Below are positions 6,623 through 14,962 of a DNA stretch of 35,823 nucleotides, piece after piece. The notes under the pieces are model-generated. The model searched no databases. It worked only from the letters and a program-made list of their open reading frames with translations, and was not told where the DNA came from. Source of the DNA: Anaerolineae bacterium (GTDB taxonomy: Bacteria > Chloroflexota > Anaerolineae > Anaerolineales > Villigracilaceae); contig JABGQV010000104.1 of assembly GCA_018648655.1 (NCBI GenBank), forward strand, positions 1 to 35,823, given 5' to 3'. A program made the translations under genes and the position numbers. The stretch's first letter is position 1. Each line of letters opens with the position of its first letter.

Positions 6623-9600
6623 ATGTCTTTCGCCCACCTCCATGTCCATACCGAATACTCCCTTCTTGATGGTTTTAGCAATGTTAAGAAATTAGTTAAT
6701 ACTGCCAAATCAATGAATATGCCAGCTGTTGCTATTACCGATCATGGCACCATGTTTGGCGCAAAAGCTTTTTACGACGCTGCCAAAGAGGCTGAGATCA
6801 AGCCTATTATCGGCGTAGAATCTTATATGGCCGCGCGGGGAATGACGGATAGAGATTCTAAACTCGACAAAAAATCATCGCATATTTTATTGTTAGCTAA
6901 AAATAATGTTGGGTATAGGAATTTACTTAAAATCGTTTCTGCCGCACAAACAGATGGATTTTATTATCGTCCTCGTATTGACCATGAATTTCTCGCTGAA
7001 CATGCCGAGGGGCTGATCGCCACATCGGGATGTTTGGGAGCAGAAATCCCCCAGTCCCTTCTTAAAGAAGACCCAGATGAAGCCGTACGGCGTATGAACT
7101 GGTATTACGATGTTTTTGGTAAAGATAATTTTTATGTAGAACTCCAGCAGCATAATATAGATGAGTTAGTTGCCGTTAATAAAAAATTGGTTGAGTTGGG
7201 AGCAAGATATTCATCTAAGTTTGTTGCAACTAATGACGTCCACTATATCAAAAAATCAGATGCAAAATATCAAGATATTTTACTTGCCATCCAAACTGGT
7301 GCCAGACTCGCAGATGAAAACCGAATGCGGATGGATGACCCTTCTTATTATTTTCGCTCTGCAGAAGAAATGCTCGAACTTTTCGGAGAAATTCCCGAAT
7401 CTCTGAGTAATACCCTAGAAATTGCCGAGAAATGCAATGTAGACCTCGACTTCAAAGAATATCATTTACCCCATTTTGTTGTCCCTGAAGGGCATACCGA
7501 AGAGAGTTATTTGCGCCACCTCTGCGAAAAGGGATTGGAATATCGCTACGGCAAACACGCAGACGACAAAATTATTCGTGAGCGTCTAAATTACGAGCTA
7601 GATATCATCCACACAATGGGGTTTGATGCCTACTTTATCATTGTCTGGGATTTGGTACGTGAGTCTCAAGAACGTGGAATTTTATATACAACGCGTGGTT
7701 CCGCAGCTGGATCAATTGTCGCCTACGCCCTTGAAATCACCTTGATCGACCCCATCGAGCATGATCTCATCTTTGAGCGTTTTCTCAACCCCGGGCGTAT
7801 CTCTATGCCCGATATTGACCTCGATTTCCGCGACGATCGCCGCCATGAGATGATGACATATTGTGCCGAAAAATACGGTGACGATAAAGTCGCCCAAATT
7901 ATTACCTTCGGCACGATGGGCGCAAAAGCTGCCGTCCGTGATGTAGGGCGCGTGATGGATATTCCGCTTCATGAAGTTAACCAAATTGCCAAATTGATTC
8001 CTGCTGTCTCTGGTAGCACCGTCACCCTCGAAGGGACGCTAAAAGACATACCAGATTTCAAAAAAATGTATAACTCTGCGCCGCATATCAAGGAACTTAT
8101 TGATACAGCAATGGGGATGGAAGGCGTAATTCGTAATGCTGGCACGCATGCAGCAGGCGTAGTCATTGCCGATAAAGCATTAACTGAATATCTCCCTATT
8201 CACCGCCCAACTTCAAACTCTGAAAATACGCCCATCAAAACTGTTACCCAATTTGAAATGGGTATTCTCGATGCGATGGGGATGTTGAAAGTAGATTTTT
8301 TAGGTCTTTCTACCCTCACCGTTATTGCGCGCACTGTTGAGCAAATAGAAAAACGCTATGGTAAAAAATACCATCTCGAAAATATCCCGCTAGATGATGA
8401 AAAAGCCTTTCAGCTAATTGGCTCTGGCAATACTGCGGGGGTATTCCAACTTGAGGGTGGCGGCATGACTGGCTGGATGGTTAAGATGCAGCCGAAAACG
8501 CTCGATCATGTTATCGCTATGGTTGCACTCTATCGCCCAGGTCCGATGCAATTCATCCCCTCTTATATAGAGCGGATGAATGGACGAGAAGAAGTCACTT
8601 ATCGACACCCCAGCATGGAGCCGATTTTCAAATCTACTTATGGTATTCCAATTTACCAAGAACAAATCATGCGCTCGGCAGTTGAGTTGGGCGGATACTC
8701 TGGCCCCGAATCAGATAATTTACGAAAAGCAATCTCCAAGAAAAAACTTAAAGAAGTAGCTCGCCATCGTCAAAAATTTATTGATGGCTGTGTTAAAAAT
8801 GATATTAAGAGAGACACTGCAACCGCAATTTTTGATGATTGGGAAGAATTTGCGCGCTACGGCTTCAACAAATCTCATGCCGCTGCTTATGGCACAATCT
8901 CTGTCCAAACTGCATATCTAAAGGCTAATTACCCCACCGAATATATGACCGCCCTCATGTCGGTCTTTTATGGCAAAACCGAAAAGGTTTCTCATTATTC
9001 TGCCAATGCACGTGATATGGGCATTGAAATCTTGCCCCCTAGTGTTAATAATAGCGAATGGGATTTCACCTCAGAAATTTACGATACTGGTAAATCTGCT
9101 ATTCGTTTTGGTTTTGGCGCAGTTAAAAACGTAGGTGAAAAACCCATAGAAAAACTCATAGAAGCGCGCGGTGATAGAGAATTCAAAGATATAAACGAAT
9201 TTGTTCACGAAGTAGATTTAAGTGCCATCGGTAAACGCTCCCTTGAATCAATGGTCAAAGTTGGCGCATTCGATAATTTTGGCGACCGCTCTAGCCTGCT
9301 TTCAGCAATAGACCAACTTGTGGCCGTGAGTTCTTCTCATTTTAAAGCTAAAAATGCAGGGCAATTTAGCATGTTCGGGGCAGAAACTGGCATTAGCAAT
9401 AAAATCCAAATTCTGCCTGGTGAAGAAATTGACCAACGTATTCAACTGGGCTGGGAACGCGAACTTATTGGTATTTATGTTTCTGACCATCCCCTCTCAA
9501 AATATCAAGATGTTTTCAAAGAAATTGCATCGCACACTTTTAGCACCCTCCCCGAAGCGCGCCACCAGCAACCTGTTCGCGTTGGCGGTATTATCGCGGG

Positions 9601-10486
9601 TGTGCGCCCCTACCAAACCAAAAATGGCAAACCAATGGGCTTTGTCACCCTGGATGATATGCACGGCATTATCGAGCTGGTAGTTTTTCCGCGCACTTGG
9701 CAAAAATATAAAGAGCTTTTTGAAGAGGGAAAAATAGTTGTTATTTCTGGCAAAGTGGATGCAGAAAACACCCCGCCAAAAATCCTCGTTGATAAAATTA
9801 CTACAGATTTCAATTTGGTCACTTCGGCAGATGAAATCCAAAAACCTAAAGTGGATGAAAAACCGAAAACGCGCGTGGTTCAACCTACCCCCGTTAAAAA
9901 AACAGTTCCTGTTAAAAAAGAGCCTGTCGTTAAAACTGCGCCTCCCCCCAAGCAAGTTGCCGAACCCGTAGCCACTTATTCTCCGCCCCCAGCCGATGCA
10001 ATAATGCCTCCGCCCCCACCTGCTTTCCCCGATGATTGGGATGAAATTGTCTACGAAATGGATAATCCTGACGATCTGGCAGATGCCGATATGCCTCCAA
10101 TGCCCGAGACGCCCGCAGAGTCTCCACGCGATGACCAAGCCCAAAACACGGACGAAGCGGAAGATTCTGTGGCTCGTGAAGTGCGGAAATCCATTCCCAA
10201 ATTAGATCTTTTTAAAGGCAACGAAGCTGAGCATCCTCCCCGATTAATTACAGTGGCTGTACGATCTAACGGCAGTTTAGAGCGGGACAAGCGCCGCCTG
10301 AAAAATATCCATGGCGTGTTGATTTCTTTCCCTGGGAAAGATAAGTTTTCCTTGCAAATTTATGAGGGCCCTAAAGGGCATCTGATCGATTTTCCAAATT
10401 ATAATACGCGCATTTGTGATGAGATGTTGGTGCGCTTAAAAACAGTTTTAGGAAATGAAGAATGGCGCATTGAAGAGATTCTCTAA
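6623..10486 (+). CDS. dnaE: DNA polymerase III subunit alpha
   Basis: The replicative DNA polymerase catalytic subunit, DnaE1 type, 1287 aa. An N-terminal PHP domain starts 'FAHLHVHTEYSLLDG'. Its metal-ligand motifs look intact: HxH, 'TDHG', 'GVESY', 'SGCLG' and 'NDVHY'. This differs from the degenerate PHP of E. coli and may indicate a proofreading exonuclease. The polymerase core carries 'PDIDLDFRDD' with catalytic Asp397 and Asp399, and the third Asp in 'MLKVDFLGL'. Helix-hairpin-helix and OB-fold regions follow ('VRVGGIIAGVRPYQTKNGKPM'-like, near 985). A proline-rich linker lies at about 1075-1140. The final 90 residues form a separate C-terminal domain, which makes the protein longer than the roughly 1160 aa of E. 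coli. It is a single-gene unit ended by the terminator at 10504-10543. Confidence 0.98.
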   Translation: MSFAHLHVHTEYSLLDGFSNVKKLVNTAKSMNMPAVAITDHGTMFGAKAFYDAAKEAEIKPIIGVESYMAARGMTDRDSKLDKKSSHILLLAKNNVGYRNLLKIVSAAQTDGFYYRPRIDHEFLAEHAEGLIATSGCLGAEIPQSLLKEDPDEAVRRMNWYYDVFGKDNFYVELQQHNIDELVAVNKKLVELGARYSSKFVATNDVHYIKKSDAKYQDILLAIQTGARLADENRMRMDDPSYYFRSAEEMLELFGEIPESLSNTLEIAEKCNVDLDFKEYHLPHFVVPEGHTEESYLRHLCEKGLEYRYGKHADDKIIRERLNYELDIIHTMGFDAYFIIVWDLVRESQERGILYTTRGSAAGSIVAYALEITLIDPIEHDLIFERFLNPGRISMPDIDLDFRDDRRHEMMTYCAEKYGDDKVAQIITFGTMGAKAAVRDVGRVMDIPLHEVNQIAKLIPAVSGSTVTLEGTLKDIPDFKKMYNSAPHIKELIDTAMGMEGVIRNAGTHAAGVVIADKALTEYLPIHRPTSNSENTPIKTVTQFEMGILDAMGMLKVDFLGLSTLTVIARTVEQIEKRYGKKYHLENIPLDDEKAFQLIGSGNTAGVFQLEGGGMTGWMVKMQPKTLDHVIAMVALYRPGPMQFIPSYIERMNGREEVTYRHPSMEPIFKSTYGIPIYQEQIMRSAVELGGYSGPESDNLRKAISKKKLKEVARHRQKFIDGCVKNDIKRDTATAIFDDWEEFARYGFNKSHAAAYGTISVQTAYLKANYPTEYMTALMSVFYGKTEKVSHYSANARDMGIEILPPSVNNSEWDFTSEIYDTGKSAIRFGFGAVKNVGEKPIEKLIEARGDREFKDINEFVHEVDLSAIGKRSLESMVKVGAFDNFGDRSSLLSAIDQLVAVSSSHFKAKNAGQFSMFGAETGISNKIQILPGEEIDQRIQLGWERELIGIYVSDHPLSKYQDVFKEIASHTFSTLPEARHQQPVRVGGIIAGVRPYQTKNGKPMGFVTLDDMHGIIELVVFPRTWQKYKELFEEGKIVVISGKVDAENTPPKILVDKITTDFNLVTSADEIQKPKVDEKPKTRVVQPTPVKKTVPVKKEPVVKTAPPPKQVAEPVATYSPPPADAIMPPPPPAFPDDWDEIVYEMDNPDDLADADMPPMPETPAESPRDDQAQNTDEAEDSVAREVRKSIPKLDLFKGNEAEHPPRLITVAVRSNGSLERDKRRLKNIHGVLISFPGKDKFSLQIYEGPKGHLIDFPNYNTRICDEMLVRLKTVLGNEEWRIEEIL

Positions 10487-10503
10487 AAATATTTTGTTAA
10501 CAT

Positions 10504-10543
10504 AAAAACCCTGATAAGTCTCTAAGACCTGTCAGGGTTTTTT
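10504..10543. terminator. Bidirectional terminator between dnaE and the glycan cluster
   Basis: AAAAACCCTGA pairs with TCAGGGTTTTT, and weaker pairing continues inward. A U-run follows on both strands. It sits between two convergent genes: dnaE on the plus strand and the RlmD-like gene, last of the minus-strand glycan cluster. Confidence 0.88.
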
Positions 10544-10561
10544 GCTTTATACAAGGTTTTT

Positions 10562-11764
10562 TTATTTTTTCTCAAATATCGCTATGCTATGAATTTGTGC
10601 AGTTTGCGGGGCTATATCGAAGGGAGTAATATTTTTCAATGTATACCCACCACTGATGATTTTTTTTGCATCACGCGCTAAAGTGGATGGGTCAGACGCG
10701 ACATAGGCCAGTGTAGATGAGCCTACTTTTAGCATTCTCTCTAGCGTATGCCGACCAAGCCCACTTGCGGGCGGGTCTACGAGAATAATATCGGGGGTGA
10801 CGTCCAAGCTAGGGAAAATATTCATTGCTGGGGCTTCATATAGCGCGATATTTTCAAATTCATCTAAATTGATAGCAAAATCTTCGCAGGCTGTAGCCGA
10901 GTTTTCAACACAGATTAAACGTCCTACTTTGGGCGCCAAAAATGCACTAAATGAGCCTACACCACTATGAAGCTCAAGAAGGGCAGTCTCTGCATCTAGC
11001 GGCAAAACTTCAAGCAGGTGGCTAATCATTTTCTCGGCGACGGCAGTGTTCGGGTGAAAAAATGACGTTGCAGAAACCCGGAAAGGGCGATTATGCAAGG
11101 TTGTAATAATATGATCATCGCCGCCCATGACGATTATCTCGCCTTCAGTGATATGAACAACAGAAAGGTCATCTTCAAGGGTCATTTCAGGGGTTTCAGG
11201 ATTCTCGGAATGGAAGATGAGCATGATATTTTCGGCAGCATCTTGGCGAAGAGTGATGCGATTAAAGAGATCATTTTCACCGAACTCTAATTCTTGCCAA
11301 AACTCATTAATGGCGGGCGCAGGGATATGGCACTCGGTGATTTCAAGGATATTTGGCGTTGATGGACTTCTGCCAAGTTGAAAATCCATTTGGTTACGAT
11401 AATTCCAAATTTCTGGCGAGGGGATGATTTTGCTAATGGGCGGGTTTTCAATCTTTCCGAGACGTGTGAGTTGGTCTTTGAGTATTTCTTCTTTAGCACG
11501 CAATTGAGCTTCGTAGGGCATATGTTGATAATGACAAGCTCTACATGCTGTGAAATGCTCACATTTTGCTTCAATACGTTCTGGTGAGGCTTCGAGAATC
11601 TCAAGCAACTTCCCGCGCGCAAAGCCTTTTTTCTGAAAAGTAAGTTCTGTTGTGACGCGCTCACCAGGCAGAGTATAGGGGATGAATACGGCGCGATTAT
11701 CGGGTGCGGGTAAGCGTCCCATTGTCTCGCCGCCGTATATAAATTTATTAAGAGTCGTTTCCAT
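10562..11764 (-). CDS. RlmD/TrmA-family RNA methyltransferase homologue lacking catalytic Cys and Glu
   Basis: A 400-aa member of the RNA uracil-C5 methyltransferase family (TrmA/RlmC/RlmD). A TRAM-like beta domain covers residues 1-60. Four cysteines in family positions for a 4Fe-4S cluster are Cys68, Cys74, Cys77 and Cys145. The SAM motif is 'LLELHSGVGSFSAFLA' near 262-277, and 'DPPASGL' lies at about 330. The nucleophile motif, normally YVSCNP, reads YVASDP, so Ser357 replaces the Cys. The general-base Glu near the C-terminus (HLES in E. coli RlmD) reads QIHS, giving His392. It is therefore unlikely to work by the usual covalent mechanism. A 416-aa form is possible, but ATG at 11764 starts at the TRAM domain, has AAGGTTGAG upstream and lies 14 bases after the neuB stop. 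Confidence 0.85.
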   Translation of the reverse strand: METTLNKFIYGGETMGRLPAPDNRAVFIPYTLPGERVTTELTFQKKGFARGKLLEILEASPERIEAKCEHFTACRACHYQHMPYEAQLRAKEEILKDQLTRLGKIENPPISKIIPSPEIWNYRNQMDFQLGRSPSTPNILEITECHIPAPAINEFWQELEFGENDLFNRITLRQDAAENIMLIFHSENPETPEMTLEDDLSVVHITEGEIIVMGGDDHIITTLHNRPFRVSATSFFHPNTAVAEKMISHLLEVLPLDAETALLELHSGVGSFSAFLAPKVGRLICVENSATACEDFAINLDEFENIALYEAPAMNIFPSLDVTPDIILVDPPASGLGRHTLERMLKVGSSTLAYVASDPSTLARDAKKIISGGYTLKNITPFDIAPQTAQIHSIAIFEKK

Positions 11765-11777
11765 AATTCTCAACCTT

Positions 11778-12842
11778 TTAACTGATTTCGCTCCAACGCA
11801 ATTCTTTCCCATAAACCATATCCACCAACGCCTTCTTGCCGATTACACTTTCCGTGTCCCAAGCCATTAGCGCGCCGGAGATGGCAGGGCGGAGAGGCTC
11901 AACCATATCAGCGGTGAATATTTCGCCAGCTTTAATATCACGAGCGGCACGCAGACAACGACGTTGGAGCATATAAGTTTCTTTCTCGTTTTGTGTGACA
12001 AATTTATCGGATGAGCCGAGTGCACGCTCTAAAGTGCGGACTTCATGCACCATCTCTGCCCAAGTATCGGGATTCATCGCAAATTTATGGTCAGGACCTT
12101 CGCGGTCGTTGCTGTCGGTGAAGTGACGTTCGATGACGCGTGCGCCCATTGCTACCGCGCCCACAACAGGAGCGATGCTATGGGTGTGATCTGACAATCC
12201 CAAAACCATACCCGGAAACATTGCTTTATATGTTTTCAGTACGTTCAAATTCAGGTGATCATAATTCTCGTCGCTGGCGGTGTAATTCGTATTGCATTGG
12301 AAGAGAATAATTTGCTCGTTCACTTCTTGCACGGCACGCACGGCACGAGTCACGTCGCCGATATCAGATGCGCCGGTGGCGATCAGAATAGGTTTTCCCT
12401 TTTTCGCCATATAAACGAGCATTTGGGGCCAAGAAATTAGCCCAGAGCCAGCTTTATAGGCGGGCATAAAATCATAGAGTGTGTCAACGGCATCAAAATC
12501 ATAAGGGGAGGAGAAGTATTCGATACCGACTTCGTTACATTCTTCGGCGAGTTCCGATGTCCAATTAAGTGGCACTTCGGCGGCTTTGTAGACATCGAAA
12601 ACGGATTTATCCCACGATGCTTGATGAGAGACTTGTCCGCCCATCGACTTGAACCCATAATCCGAGACGATATTCTTTGCCTTGAAATTCTGGAATTTCG
12701 CTGCATCTGCCCCTGCTTCTTTGGCTAAGCGGATCAAATCTTTCGCTCGCTCAATATCGCCGTCGTGGTTGGCGGCAATATCGGCAATGAAATAAGTAGG
12801 ATGGTTTTTGCCGATGAGTTGGTTTGCAATTTTGATGTCCAT
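11778..12842 (-). CDS. NeuB-family nonulosonic acid (sialic acid-like) synthase
   Basis: A 354-aa enzyme of the NeuB family, which condense phosphoenolpyruvate with an amino-hexose to make nine-carbon sialic, legionaminic or pseudaminic acids. The TIM-barrel part begins 'YFIADIAANHDGDIERAKD' and contains 'GADAAKFQNFKA', 'SSPYD', 'KAGSG', 'LIATGAS' and 'LGLSDHTHS'. The metal-binding 'ERHFT' lies near 240. A SAF/antifreeze-like domain ends the protein from about 292 ('CLRAARDIKAGEIFT'). The start has GGAG five bases upstream. It follows the RmlD-like and PseB-like genes, so the sugar is probably made from UDP-GlcNAc. The barrel start resembles the NeuB/LegI group more than PseI, but the exact product cannot be told from the sequence. 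Confidence 0.9.
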   Translation of the reverse strand: MDIKIANQLIGKNHPTYFIADIAANHDGDIERAKDLIRLAKEAGADAAKFQNFKAKNIVSDYGFKSMGGQVSHQASWDKSVFDVYKAAEVPLNWTSELAEECNEVGIEYFSSPYDFDAVDTLYDFMPAYKAGSGLISWPQMLVYMAKKGKPILIATGASDIGDVTRAVRAVQEVNEQIILFQCNTNYTASDENYDHLNLNVLKTYKAMFPGMVLGLSDHTHSIAPVVGAVAMGARVIERHFTDSNDREGPDHKFAMNPDTWAEMVHEVRTLERALGSSDKFVTQNEKETYMLQRRCLRAARDIKAGEIFTADMVEPLRPAISGALMAWDTESVIGKKALVDMVYGKELRWSEIS

Positions 12843-12859
12843 TTTTACTCCTGCTAATT

Positions 12860-12939
12860 GTCATTGCGAGCCACCGTGTTTTTCGGCGGCGTGGCAGTCT
12901 CCCGAGATTACTGCGGCGGTAAAACAGCCTTGCAATGAC
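12860..12939. repeat. 80-bp palindrome-ended repeat (GTCATTGCGAG type)
   Basis: The element opens with GTCATTGCGAG and closes with CTTGCAATGAC, which are complementary with a single mismatch. Internally, GCCAC at 12870-12874 can pair with GTGGC near 12890, giving a nested hairpin. Its right end reaches the stop codon of the RmlD-like gene. The sequence matches a widely seen type of dispersed MITE-like intergenic repeat, from general knowledge rather than a search. There is no coding potential. Confidence 0.75.
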
Positions 12940-13856
12940 TAGAGTTGTTGATAACTCCGCATTTTCTGTGGATAACCCTGTTGGTACTGTGTATAAAACT
13001 TCGCCAAACCAGTGGAGAAGTCGGGGATTTTATACTCCAAGGCTGTGGATAGCTTGTTGATAGATAGTCGCAAGTTTTGTGAACGCTTTGCTTTTAGCCC
13101 TGCATCGGATACAGAAATGGGATTGATTAAGCCAGCGTCAAATCCAAATTGATTGGCGATTGCACCCCCAAATTCATATTTCGTAATCGCTCGTGACCCG
13201 ACAACGTGATACGTGCCCGACAAACTTTTGGATAGCATCCCGATCAGTGTATCTGCTAAATCGCCAACGAACATGGGGCAGAAGTAAACATCGTCGAAAC
13301 CATTTACTTCTTTGCCTGCTTTCAGATTGTTGATAAAAAACTCAGATAATGAGCGTGAGCCACTCAACGACCAGCCAAAGAAGTTGACACGAGCGATTGC
13401 AGCGTTGGGATTTGCATCGAGAACGGCAATCTCTCCATCGAGTTTGGTTTGGGCGTAAACGCCGAGGGGATTTGGCTCATCGTCTTCGGTATATATACCT
13501 TCTTTTGTGCCATCGAAGACAGCGTCTGTAGAGATATGCAGAAACTGAATATCTCGCTCAGTGCATAACTTCGCTAGGCGACCAGGAAGCTCAGCGTTTA
13601 GGATTGCGGTAGCGTTTGGGTCTAGCTCACAAGCGTCCACAAGGGCGTTTGCGGCGCAGTGGATGAGGGCATCTGGCTTGGATTCATCGAGAAGTTTGGG
13701 GAGGGCATCCAAGTTCAGTAAATCTGCTTTAATTATATTAAAAGGGGTATTTGCCAACTTTGCGCGATCCACACCAATGATTTCGTGTTTATCGTGCATC
13801 TGGAGGCTGAGATTTAAACCTAAAAGACCGGATGCGCCAGTGACTAGAATTTTCAT
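12939..13856 (-). CDS. RmlD-like sugar-nucleotide reductase (extended SDR)
   Basis: A 305-aa extended short-chain dehydrogenase most like dTDP-4-dehydrorhamnose reductase (RmlD/StrL group). The NAD(P)-binding motif is 'VTGASGLLGLNLS' at residues 4-16. 'DALIHCAANALVDACE' and the catalytic 'YAQTKLDGE' (YxxxK, near 132-140) are typical, preceded by 'HISTDAVFDG' with the active Thr/Asp region. It should reduce a 4-keto sugar nucleotide. Lying between the PseB-like dehydratase and NeuB-like synthase genes, it may process the 4-keto product of the dehydratase instead of making rhamnose; no other rml genes are here. Its stop codon touches the repeat at 12860-12939, so the C-terminal end may have been altered by that element. 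The ribosome site is weak. Confidence 0.83.
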   Translation of the reverse strand: MKILVTGASGLLGLNLSLQMHDKHEIIGVDRAKLANTPFNIIKADLLNLDALPKLLDESKPDALIHCAANALVDACELDPNATAILNAELPGRLAKLCTERDIQFLHISTDAVFDGTKEGIYTEDDEPNPLGVYAQTKLDGEIAVLDANPNAAIARVNFFGWSLSGSRSLSEFFINNLKAGKEVNGFDDVYFCPMFVGDLADTLIGMLSKSLSGTYHVVGSRAITKYEFGGAIANQFGFDAGLINPISVSDAGLKAKRSQNLRLSINKLSTALEYKIPDFSTGLAKFYTQYQQGYPQKMRSYQQL

Positions 13857-13865
13857 AAGAATCTT

Positions 13866-13881
13866 AAGGGCTGAAGCCCTT
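13866..13881. repeat. Short dispersed palindrome AAGGGC-TGAA-GCCCTT
   Basis: A 6-bp perfect stem with a TGAA loop, in the 38-bp gap between the PseB-like and RmlD-like genes and just upstream of the latter's start. It is followed by TGCTACGAGG. This arrangement resembles a short intergenic repeat common in several bacterial phyla. It may fold in the message between the two coding regions. Confidence 0.55.
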
Positions 13882-13894
13882 GCTACGAGGGAAT

Positions 13895-14905
13895 TTATCC
13901 TTCGAGCGTTCCTTCATTATAGGCTTTTTCGAAAGGCGCAATATAATTTTTCATGCCTTCGAGATCAAGCCACTCGGAATTATTATCGCTGGTATAGGAG
14001 AAACCTTCGGGAAGAGACTTGCCTTTATCTTGCCACGAGTAGCCGAACCAGCTCGCAGAGACGGGCTGGACGACGAACATGGTCTCGAGTTCGACAGAGT
14101 GACGGGCTTCATCTACAGAGAGGAGGTCTTCGTGGAGTTTTTCGCCCGGTCGAATGCCGATGATTTCGATTTCAGCATCAGGGGCGATGGCGCGGGCGAG
14201 GTCGATGACAGTGGTAGATGGAATTTTGGGGACAAAAACTTCGCCGCCTTCCATCTGCTCGATGCAGTCGATAACGAATTTAACACCCTGTTCAAGAGAA
14301 AGCCAGAAACGAGTCATGCGGTCGTCGGTGACGGTTAATTTGCCAGTGGCGCGCATTTTTAAGAATAGAGGAACGACTGAGCCGCGTGAGCCAACCACAT
14401 TCCCGTAGCGGACGCAGGAATAGCGCGTGGCTCTACCAGCTGCATAATTATTTGATTGAACGACTAATTTCTCGCCAACCAATTTTGTACCACCGTAAAG
14501 ATTAGCGGGGCTGACGGCTTTATCAGTGCTGAGAGCGAGCACTTTTTTCACGCCTGCATCTAAGGCAGCTTCAATGACATTCGATGTGCCGATGATATTG
14601 GTTTTGATCGCTTCCATCGGGTTATATTCACAGGCGGGGACTTGTTTGAGCGCAGCAGCGTGAACGACAATATCCACATCGTGCATGGCGCGGAGGAGAC
14701 GATCTCGGTCACGCACGTCGCCGATGAAGTAGCGTAAACGCGGATTGTTATAGCCAGCGACACGCATTTCGTGTTGTTTGAGTTCATCGCGGCTAAAGAT
14801 AATCACTTTTTGCGGGTTTTTCTCTGCGAGTAGCATTTTGGTAAATTTTTTACCGAATGAGCCTGTCCCACCGGTGATTAAGATTGTTTTATCTGTCCAG
14901 TTCAT
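13895..14905 (-). CDS. PseB-like UDP-GlcNAc 4,6-dehydratase (inverting)
   Basis: A 336-aa extended SDR of the UDP-N-acetylglucosamine 4,6-dehydratase family (PseB/FlaA1/CapD-short). It makes a UDP-4-keto-6-deoxy-HexNAc, the usual first step to pseudaminic acid and related sugars. The Rossmann motif is 'ITGGTGSFGKKFT' near residue 12. 'FSRDELKQHEM' is the family NADP-binding signature. Catalytic residues are present in 'STDKAVSPANLYGGTKLVGEKL': the Asp-Lys pair and YxxxK. An upstream ATG would add seven residues, but AAAGGAA lies seven bases before ATG 14905, so I use that. A dehydratase, reductase and synthase are thus consecutive. The aminotransferase (PseC-type), acetyltransferase and CMP-transferase expected for a nonulosonic acid are absent from the window. 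Confidence 0.88.
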   Translation of the reverse strand: MNWTDKTILITGGTGSFGKKFTKMLLAEKNPQKVIIFSRDELKQHEMRVAGYNNPRLRYFIGDVRDRDRLLRAMHDVDIVVHAAALKQVPACEYNPMEAIKTNIIGTSNVIEAALDAGVKKVLALSTDKAVSPANLYGGTKLVGEKLVVQSNNYAAGRATRYSCVRYGNVVGSRGSVVPLFLKMRATGKLTVTDDRMTRFWLSLEQGVKFVIDCIEQMEGGEVFVPKIPSTTVIDLARAIAPDAEIEIIGIRPGEKLHEDLLSVDEARHSVELETMFVVQPVSASWFGYSWQDKGKSLPEGFSYTSDNNSEWLDLEGMKNYIAPFEKAYNEGTLEG

Positions 14906-14919
14906 GTTTTTTCCTTTTT

Positions 14920-14942
14920 TATCCACAGATTATGCAGATTTT
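14920..14942. repeat. Dispersed 23-bp repeat, copy 2
   Basis: Identical over 23 bp to 5986-6008, in the same orientation relative to the minus-strand gene it precedes. A partial reiteration (ACAGATTTTTTT) follows directly. Confidence 0.75.
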
Positions 14943-14962
14943 ACAGATTTTTTTATGAGCTA

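Noticed and set aside
9497-10144. A 215-codon minus-strand frame antisense to dnaE
   Set aside because: It mirrors the Pro-rich and OB-fold part of dnaE; its Gly/Arg-rich content is a complement effect.
13561-14338. Plus-strand frames of 200 and 152 codons over the RmlD-like and PseB-like genes
   Set aside because: Both are antisense to two conserved SDR genes and cross the gap between them; no family resemblance.
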